From assembly GCA_019918135.1 (NCBI GenBank), contig WBZZ01002575.1:125001-189000 (forward strand): a DNA stretch of 64,000 nt, written 5' to 3'. Shown piece by piece: positions 56,156 through 64,000 of this stretch. The translations under genes and the position numbers were made by a program. The notes beneath the pieces are model-generated. The model did no database searches. It saw only the letters and a program-made list of their open reading frames with translations, and was not told where the DNA came from. The stretch is from Paulinella micropora. Its lineage: Eukaryota; Cercozoa; Imbricatea; Euglyphida; Paulinellidae. Positions within the stretch are counted from its first letter, which is position 1; each line of letters opens with the position of its first letter.

Positions 56156-58317
56156 CTAATATACCTCATAGGACCACTCAGCGTCCTCCTGGGTATGTAG
56201 CTCACAACATATTCCGTGATCCGGGCCTTGTGGACTGTACCGTAGACCCGTGCGGTCATATCGGACTCCACTCGCCATCCCCATCGTCTCAATGTGGCTG
56301 ACCTCATACACCTTGTCAGTGGACAAGTCTTCCATCTCCACCGTGGACACCAACGCCGATACTTCTGAGTTAAACTCTAGCCTAGAGAGGCTATCAGCGA
56401 CCACATTTCGCTTCCCCGGCAGATGGACCATTGTAAAATCGAAACAAGACAAGAACGCTTGCCTCCGCGCTAGCCGTCCCGTCTGTTCATGATTCATCAA
56501 CCATAACAGGTTATGATGATCAGTTCTAACAATAAATTGAGGTCCTCCCCACAAATACTCTCTGAGCCTCTTGAGGGCCCATACCACCGCCAACGCCTCT
56601 CTTTGCCTTGTGCAATAGTTTCTCTCCGCCGCACACAAATTTCTACTAATAAACATGATTGGGCGTAATTTCTTCTCCTCATCTTCCTGCTGTAATACAG
56701 CCCCAATCGCAAACTTAGATGCATCTGTATCGACTACGAATTGTTTCGTGAAGTCGGGCATCGTTAGCACCAGTCCTCCGCCCTTCGGGTCTTTGTAAAT
56801 AAGATCTTTGAGCGTATGAAACGCTTGCAAAGCCTCTTCATCCCACTTGTCAAAGTCTCCAAAATCAATCATTCTCTCCAACTTAGCCCGTGAACTGGCT
56901 ATAGTATTGCGGGTATGAACTGGCTATAGTATTGCGCCATCGCAAGGAATGAGTGCAATTCAGTGCGGTTCTTCGGTATTGGTCGATTCATAATCTCCTC
57001 CCTCTTCTCCTTGGATATCGAGACTCGGTTATGAGAGATCTCGTACCCTAAATATGTCACACTCGTCTTGGCAAGTTGACACTTCTTCAAATTACATTTC
57101 AGGCCAAAAGCTCCAATGCGCCTGAATATATCGGACAAAAGATCGATATGCTCCTCCATTGTGTTAGAGTATACGATGATGTCATCGATATAACAAAATG
57201 CATATTCTCCCGCTTTCTGTCCCCGCCTTCTCATACAACCTCCGTCTGTCAGATCATCGTACTGACTGCTTAACATCTTCTGCATCGCCTTCTGAAAGAG
57301 TCCTGGGGCTTGCTTGAGGCCCATCAGAAGCACTTTCCATTGGTATATCTCCATACCCACCACAAACGCCGTCAGCCATCTGGACTTTTCCTCCAGTGGT
57401 ATCAGCCAGAAGCCATTCTTAAGGTCAATGACCGAACAGAATTTCGCATTCCGCAGTACTCTCCTTCCTTCTTCTAATGTCGGGAGAGGATTTCTCTCTT
57501 CCTCCAGCACCTTGTTAACACGAGCATAGTTAACTGTCAGGCGCCATTCTCCTCCTGGCTTCGGCACTATTCTCGGTTGTGAGACTATTGGAGATGTTGA
57601 TCTCTCAATAAAGTCCTCATTGAGCAGCTGTCTTGCTAGCTCCTCCGCTATCTTCGCCTTATGTATATTCAAGTTCGCCCTTCGTGGTGCCGGTGACGGC
57701 TCCGCACCCGGTATTTTGTAAATAACCGCTGTGAAGTCCTCAGGCTTGACACCACCTGCATATGGAGGGTCAAATATTTCTTTGTTCGCCTCCAATTTGG
57801 CTTTTAAAAGCTCTTTCTCTCTCTCCGTGCCTACTCCTTCTTCTAAGATTTTCCGCGCCGCCTCTTTGAAATCTTCATCAGACATCTTCTTAGTCTGCTT
57901 GAGGGGTTCTCTGTCCTCCTCCAAGCCTAAGTCTTCTTCCAAGACATCATCTAGGCCCGTCTTTTCATACGTGACCGTGTCCGGCTCATCATCTTTGCCG
58001 AGCTCCACCAGCATGTCAATAAGTCTCGCGTATTGCAAAGGAGCCTTACGGGTGTAGAAACCATCAAAGCATGTGAATGCTTGCGGTATCAATTTCAACT
58101 TGTCGAAGTCTCTGAGCCTCCGCTTGTATGCACGGCTCTGCTCACGAGTTCCTAAACGACGAGCCACCACTAGCTGTTGCTTGCGAGAGGGTACCGGTAT
58201 AGGATGATCAATAAGCCGGTCCCTTATCTCCTGCGCCCATATCGCCTTCTCATTATACGGCAGGATAATAGTATACGGCTTATTGTTTTCAAATAAAGTC
58301 CGTAAGCATTTCTTCAC
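56156..58317 (-). mobile_element. Reverse transcriptase and RNase H of gypsy copy B
   Basis: Same protein as copy A at 42,180-44,100: RT palm YIDDIIVYSN, RNase H VVDTDASKFAIGAVL. The minus strand here is nearly identical in DNA to the plus strand there, which makes a long inverted pair about 13 kb apart. Confidence 0.88.
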
Positions 58318-58811
58318 TTCAGTTAGTCAACGCGGCCACGTGGGCTCGTCACCCCAGAAATCAGTAATACAACTTTTAATAGTTTCTGGTGGAGTATCCG
58401 GGATTCGCCCAGTTCTCCTTGGTACAAACGCCTCCCTTTTTTCTTCTCCTACTTTCGCATGGAAACAGTATCCGTTAGTCATGTGGACATCTGCTCCTAC
58501 TCCTTCCGCAAATCTCGCCAACGACGGGCTTCTTTGTGCGACACATATTATCTCCTCCTTTCGCTTCTCAATTAAGTCATCAATAGACTTTTTGTCCCAA
58601 GGGCATGTCGGAACTGTGACAGTGCACACTTGGGATTCTCAATTGTCGGTCCAGGACACCTCGTCCGGTCTTATGACATGAGGGTGAACATACACCTCAA
58701 GTGCCTCATGTACGATGGCCATCTTTTTGTGATCCGTCGCTAGACTCAGGTCATAAGCCTCATAAGAGTCAGTAGCGTTAATGGGGTCAATATCACTCTC
58801 CTCTGCTCTTT

Positions 58812-59256
58812 TTACTCAATATCACTCTCCTCTGCTCTTTTTACTCCATATATCACTCGCCGTGCGGCGCAATCAATCACAGCCCCCATCGTAGCCAATT
58901 GGTCATACGACAGTAATATTGATCCGTGGTAACCGGGGACGACATAAAGGTCCATGCGGTATACTCGTGCGGATTTTAATTTAAAGGTCAGTGTGATGAT
59001 GCCAGTGATATCCGTCCGACTACTTACTCCCTTTAGAGTGCCAGTCGAATTTTTCATATTTCCGTCCACCCAATCCCGGTATTTATTCAAAAACTTCCGG
59101 CCGACAATATTAATATTCGCCATCGTATTATTATCAACTTTCAAATTATATAGTATCGTATTAAAAGTTTCACAAAAAAAAGCTCAGTATAGCATAAAGC
59201 AACTGGCCTGTGCATATTATTTGCGAGGACAAGAACCTTGTATTCTAAGACCTTAA
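58812..59256 (-). mobile_element. Protease-like region of gypsy copy B
   Basis: It has MDLYVVPGYHGSILLSYDQL and AVIDCAARRVIYG, the usual C-terminal half of a retropepsin. About 92% identical in DNA to copy A here. Confidence 0.65.
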
Positions 59257-59257
59257 G

Positions 59258-59690
59258 TCTGGCCTCTAAATCTTTTGACTCCTCCTCCTCCTTTCTTTCT
59301 TTTTTTTTCCTTTTTTTTTTTTTTTTTTTTTTTTCCTTCAAGCAACAGGCACAACTGTGACCTTCGTGCTGAACCATACCTTTTTCTCTCTTCCCCTCTC
59401 ACGCCGTCTGTTCCCCCTCCCGCGGCCTCATATGCTTGTTGGCCTGTTGGATTGTGGCAGGAGCTAGAGCTGGAATCGGAGATAACCCACCAGCCGCCTT
59501 CTCCTCCACCCCATCCTCCACCTGAGGCATAGCTGCCTCGACTGGTGGGGTGGCAAGCCATCTTCCTCTTCCACCTCCTCTTCCGCCTCCTCTTCCGCCT
59601 CCTCTTCCGCCTCCTCTTCCGCCTCCTCTTCCGCCTCCTCCTCTTCTTTCGCTCATCTCTTTTCAGAATAGCTTGCATGGCTTGTGCGAT
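59258..59690 (-). mobile_element. Low-complexity gag-like region of gypsy copy B
   Basis: Lys/Glu-rich and Arg/Gly-rich frames with a short TSR..GG unit repeat near 59,560-59,650. No capsid motif recognised. Confidence 0.4.
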
Positions 59691-60119
59691 CTCGTCCTCG
59701 GGGCAGACTGAGTGCTGAATCCCCTACCGCATGACTAAAAGCACAAGGAGCCATTTCTCCTTCTTTAAGAGGCCTCCTAAGCTTGCATTCCTAGCCCGAG
59801 AAAGAAAACGGTAGCAAGCATCAGTTGCTTCTAAAATAAGACAACAGTGCGACGACAGTCAAAGTCTGTGCTGGCCACTCTCTCTTCACCTCCTCCTCTC
59901 TCAGACGCAAGTAATATTAGTATAGGGCTGAATCGGATCCCAAAATGGATTCATGTAATACTGTGAACGATACCAGCACCTCATACTCGTGCTTTGGATT
60001 TCATTGTCGTCCGTTGCGGCGAACAATGGAATCGATAGCAGCGTCGGAGCCTGTCTAACAAGACGGCCTCCGTATCGATATCTCTATTCTCAGAGGATCT
60101 AGCATAATGCGTGATGCTT
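59691..60119. other. Gypsy copy B interior, nothing recognised
   Basis: Unique sequence between the basic-rich region and the polypyrimidine minisatellite. Confidence 0.35.
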
Positions 60120-61322
60120 CCTCCTCTCTCTGTCCTTCTCCTTCTCCAGGACCTTCTCCTTCTCTTTGTCCTTCTCACTCCCCTTCTCCTTCTCCTTCTC
60201 GTTGACTTCTCTTGCTCCTCCTTCTGAATCTGTTTCTTCTTCTTCTCCTTCTCCTCCTCCTTCTCCTCCTTCTCCTCCTCCTTCTCCTCCTTCTCCTCCT
60301 CCTTCTCCTCCTTCATCTCCTCCTCCTTCTCCTCCTCCTTCTCCTCCTCCTTCTCCTCCTCCTTCTCCTCCTCCTTCTCCTCCTCCTTCTCCTCCTCCTT
60401 CTCCTCCTTCTCCTTGACTTCTTCTCCTTGACTTCTTCTCCTCCTCCTTCTCCTCCTGCTCCTTAACTTCTTCTCCTCCTCCTTCTCCTCCTCCTTCTCC
60501 TCCTTCTCCTCCTCCTGCTCCTTAACTTCTCCTCCTGCTCCTTAACTTCTTCTCCTCCTCCTTCTCCTCCTTAACTTCTTCTCGTCCTCCTTCTTCTCCT
60601 CCTTCTCCTCTTCTCCTTGACTTCTTCTCCTTGACTTCTTCTCCTCCTCCTTCTCCTCCTCCTTCTCCTCCTCCTTCTCCTCCTGCTCCTTAACTTCTTC
60701 TCCTTCTCCTTCTCCTCCTCCTTCTCCTCCTCCTTCTCCTCCTCCTTCTCCTCCTCCTCCTCCTCCTTCTCCTCTTCCTTCTCCTCCTGCTCCTTAACTT
60801 CTTCTCCTCCTCCTTCTGGTCCTCCTTAACTTCTTCTCCTCCTCCTTCTCCTTCTCCTTCCTCCTTTTCCTTCTCCTTCTCCTTAACTTCTCCTCCTTCT
60901 CCTTAACTTCTTCTCCTCCTGAACTTCTTCTCCTCCTCCTTCTCCTTCTCCTTCCTCCTTCTTCTCCTCCTTCTCCTTAACTTCTTCTCCTCCTCCTTCT
61001 CCTCCTCCTGCTCCTTAACTTCTTCGCCTCCTCCTTCTCCTTCTCCTTAACTTCTTCTCCTCCTCCTCCTCCTTCTCCTCCTGCTCCTTAACTTCTTCTC
61101 CTCCTCCTCTTCCTCCTTCTCCTTAACTTCTTCTCCTCTTCCTTCTCCTCCTCCTGCTCCTTAGCTTCTTCTCCCTCCTTCTCCTCCTCCTTCTCCTCCT
61201 CCTTCTCCTCCTCCTCCTTCTCCTCCTCCTCCTTCTTCTCCTCCTTCTCCTTAATTTCTTCTCCTCCTTCTCCTCCTCCTTCTCATCCTCCTTCTCATCC
61301 TCCTTCTCCTCCTTTTCTTCAA
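60120..61322. repeat. 1.2 kb polypyrimidine minisatellite (CTCCTTCTCCTCCT type)
   Basis: Irregular CTCCTTCTC units interspersed with TTAACTTCT spacers. The minus strand is almost pure purine and reads Glu/Lys-, Arg- or Gly-rich repeats. Such tracts can form triplex DNA. It lies in the 5' half of gypsy copy B. Confidence 0.9.
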
Positions 61323-62152
61323 ACCTGTTTGCTGACATGATGTTAGCATGTGGCATGATGATGTAGGCACGTTGAGTGACCTAACCATAGCACACCAAAC
61401 AATCACATCCTTCTTCTTTCTCTTTTTGCTAAAAAGCTCTGTAGATCTACTAGTCAAAGATAGACAAGTAGAGAGGATATGAGGGATAGTGTAGAGCAAA
61501 TGTCTCTGTCCTCTTGATGAAATGTTTGTTTGATTTTCGTTCAAGTTTTTGTCTGGACTTCTTCGTCAGATTTTTCGACATCCCTCCTGAGTTTGCTTAT
61601 TCCTCTCTCCTTTCTATGCTATATCTGTTATGAGGTACTAGTGCCTACACAACGATAGCAATAGGGAGTCTGGAAAAGCTCTCCTTCAGAAGTCACACTA
61701 TGAACGGAGAAGGTTTTAGACTGGTTTTCAGAACACGATCAAAGATATGCAAAAATGCTTTGATGTGTCTGTGAAACAATGTACATAATAGTATAAACTT
61801 GAAGGGTAGAGTGCAGTGCACCTGTTCCTTATGTTTGTTTATAATCTAGTACAATTGTTTTCTTGGGTGTCTGCCTGCTTTGTCTTGGACTCTACACGAG
61901 AACAGCAAGAACAAAAGACTGGATGTGATCTGGTGTCTCAAGAGAACACACAGATGTGGATTGGGCTAGAGGGTACGAGACACCTACTTGAGGCCAATCA
62001 AATTATTTGTTTTGTAAAAGAGCTATGAGGATTATGTGTTGGAGTATTTGTTTTTTGTCTGACGTCCCCGTGTGAGACAGGTCAGCAAAATTCGTTCTGG
62101 ATGCCTGTGTGGCAATGCAGAAAGAAATCACCCTAGTGATGTGGACTCCAAA
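61323..62152. other. 5' leader of gypsy copy B
   Basis: About 830 bases between minisatellite and 5' LTR. No domain is recognised. It contains the candidate primer site next to the LTR (62,133-62,150). Confidence 0.5.
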
Positions 62153-62391
62153 TGTAATGCCCCAACGATAGCTCAGTAAAAAGTCGGTAATACAACCAAA
62201 CACAGTCCTCAAGAATGAGAACGATGTCTCGTTATATTAGCTCAGTGAAGCCGAAAAATGAAAACGGCAACAGACCAGGAATAAAATTGCATCAGGTCCA
62301 ATCCGGGCAAATAATACTGAAAAACAGGCTGGTGCACCTGTCACCAGGAAAAGGGTACTTTTTATCTGCTATCCGGCGGGTGATGCCTACA
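62153..62391 (-). repeat. 5' LTR of gypsy copy B
   Basis: Direct repeat of 46,227-46,466; it ends 97 bases from the stop codon of the neighbouring host gene. Confidence 0.88.
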
Positions 62392-62487
62392 GAATGAAAT
62401 CAAAAAATGCCCGAAAACCCTAAATCTGAACCGAAGACAGGAACAACCATCATCAAAGCTGTCAATGTAAACTAAAAACAACGTGCA

Positions 62488-63960
62488 CTACATTGTGTTC
62501 TGCTGGGAGGAATCAGAAGTCCCCGACTGCATGTCCTCAGAGAACCGAAGCTGCAATGTGGACGCCCGGGCGCCACGTGCAGCTCTGCGCTCAGGAGGCC
62601 TCAAAGACTGCTGCACTGACTCGGAGGCGACAGTAGATGCTGATTCTGTAAATTGGGACACATCACTGTCAGAACTGTCGGAAGTGTCTCCTGCTTCGCT
62701 CTGCGCCATGCCGTCAGTGTCCTCGCCGTCAGAAGCAGGTGCCTCACCTCGGCGGCGTCTTCGGCGAGGGCGAGGCAAAATGCGGTTCTGGGATGAACGT
62801 GCCTTGCCATCCGGCGGTTGATCCCCAGAAGACACGGAGGACGATGTACTACTGAGACTAATCGCACCTGACTCCGCACGGGCCAAATCAACGCTTTCGT
62901 CTGGATCGTCAACGAGTCCGTCTTCAATGGCGGCACGAACAGTCACCAGCCAGTCCAGAACAGTGAGTCGACGACACTGATCCACGTTTTGGGCAAACTT
63001 CGGCAACACATCATTCATGACCTCGACCTTGAGATCGAAGGCAACAAGTCTTTGCTTCATGTCTTCTTTCGAATCCCAGTCAAGGGCTGCCCCGGCTGGG
63101 TACATTCTCGCACGGTCATGAACTTTGTCCTCGAACAGATCCGACAAGAAGTTGTAAGCAATCTTGACTTCCTCACCGCGAGGGTCGATCTTTTGGCCTT
63201 GGGATTCAGAAGGAGGCGCAAAATTGCCTCGACTGTGAGTTACCAGCAACAGGGTCTGCTCAACGTGCTTGACGTCGAATCGCACGGGGTCTGTGAGATA
63301 GTGCCTCGCTACGGTGCTGAGGTTTGCTTCGCAACGCTCTTTAGAAAAGATCCGAGGGTCGTGACAAAAAGCCCTCCACGCCGGATGCTGGTGGCGCCTC
63401 CAGTAGTTGAGGGTCAGAAGGTGCAGGCACAAAACGTGCGAGTACTCGTTAGCTCTGAAGTGGAGAAGGACATGGAGGGCGCGATGCAAGTAAGCAAAAA
63501 TCTGATCAGGCATGTTCTCCCTGATCACGCAGCCGATCTTGGGCCTGAAACACAAAGAAGAAAAATATGACATATTTTTCAAACCTCACAAACATGGCTG
63601 GCTGACCACTGTCATGAACCACTCAAACAAAACCAGCAAACCTCCGAGGTTGGCCCTCTGTGCAGGGGTGAGCTCTTGGTTGAACTGGAAATTGTCGAGA
63701 AGGTCGGCTTGAACGTGGGGGTAAGCCAGACGAACTTAGGCCATGATCGCCGAAATCGTCTTGAGTCTAGGTTTGATCCTGAACTTTTTGGAAGGAAACA
63801 GCTCATGCCAAAGGGGCCCAAAAACCTGGCGCTTAAATTCACGCCAAATCAAAACACAAAGGAACTTGTGGGCATGCCCATGGCTCAAGAAGACACACAT
63901 CCAGGACTTCAAGTGCGACAAACCCCTGCTTCGATCGTACAAAGCCTGTGACATCAATTA
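62488..63960 (-). CDS. Unknown host protein, 3' part (5' end outside the window)
   Basis: The last coding exon runs from 63,544 to the stop TAG at 62,488. An upstream exon ends at 63,590 (VQADLLDNFQFNQELTPAQR), joined by a 45-base GT-AG intron (63,545-63,589) with matching phase (CLPKIGC). Further upstream, 63,760-63,950 reads VLIWREFKRQVFGPLWHELF and also looks coding, with an acceptor GATGTCACAG near 63,950; the join is not resolved. The N-terminal part is helical and His/Leu/Trp-rich (LHLLTLNYWRRHQHPAWRAF). The C-terminal third is an acidic, Ser-rich, probably disordered tail with a basic patch (PRPRRRRRRGE), a possible nuclear signal. No family recognised. Confidence 0.65.
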
Positions 63961-64000
63961 AAAAAATATGCCATATTTTTCGAATGCATGCACAGAATTA

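Noticed and set aside
60166-60466. Pro/Ser- and Leu-rich frames
   Set aside because: Translations of the CT-rich minisatellite.

Overview
The window is nuclear DNA of a repeat-rich eukaryote, probably a single-celled alga or other protist. Four host loci are split by spliceosomal GT-AG introns, some only about 45 bases long. Long (ATT)n, GATA, CTTG and poly-G/C tracts fill introns and intergenic DNA. Most of the remaining sequence is retroelements. The cyclin is closest by eye to plant and protist cyclin A. I cannot name the species; a chromerid-like alga is one unproven guess.

Layout. (1) 1-6,690: a head-to-tail pile of a tRNA-derived SINE, two other short (ATT)n-tailed families and two LINE 3' stubs, each starting inside the ATT tail of the one before. 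(2) 7,297-13,857: an apparently intact 15-exon A-type cyclin gene. All splice phases agree and the total is 1,380 coding bases. Its 2.6 kb ninth intron holds a SINE and over 1 kb of tetranucleotide repeats. (3) 15,839-30,005: a 14.2 kb Ty3/gypsy-like element on the minus strand, with about 0.6 kb LTRs, a 4-bp target duplication and a large extra coding block between protease and reverse transcriptase. An older inverted LTR of the same family lies at 30,728-31,262. (4) 31,301-34,686: two divergent host genes, a coiled-coil/RS-rich protein (minus) and an unknown protein of about 234 residues (plus). (5) 35,562-41,400: a Ty1/copia-like fossil whose gag region carries a MYND zinc finger. (6) 41,590-44,120: a fragment of a second Ty3/gypsy family. 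(7) 46,227-62,391: a full-length copy of that second family with 239-240 bp LTRs and a GAAT target duplication. A SINE and a 6.1 kb LINE are nested inside it. (8) 62,488-64,000: the 3' part of a minus-strand host gene that runs off the window.

The clearest system-level signal is the partnership between the LINE at 47,191-53,346 and the short elements. LINE, SINE and a third family end with related GGAGGC..ATGT sequence followed by (ATT)n, and all of them sit inside older ATT tails. This suggests one reverse transcriptase that recognises this tail, copies several passenger families and targets ATT microsatellites. In the LINE the shared tail overlaps the last codons of its ORF. Two captured or expanded features inside LTR fossils also stand out: a MYND finger in the copia gag and a repeated module in the long gypsy element.
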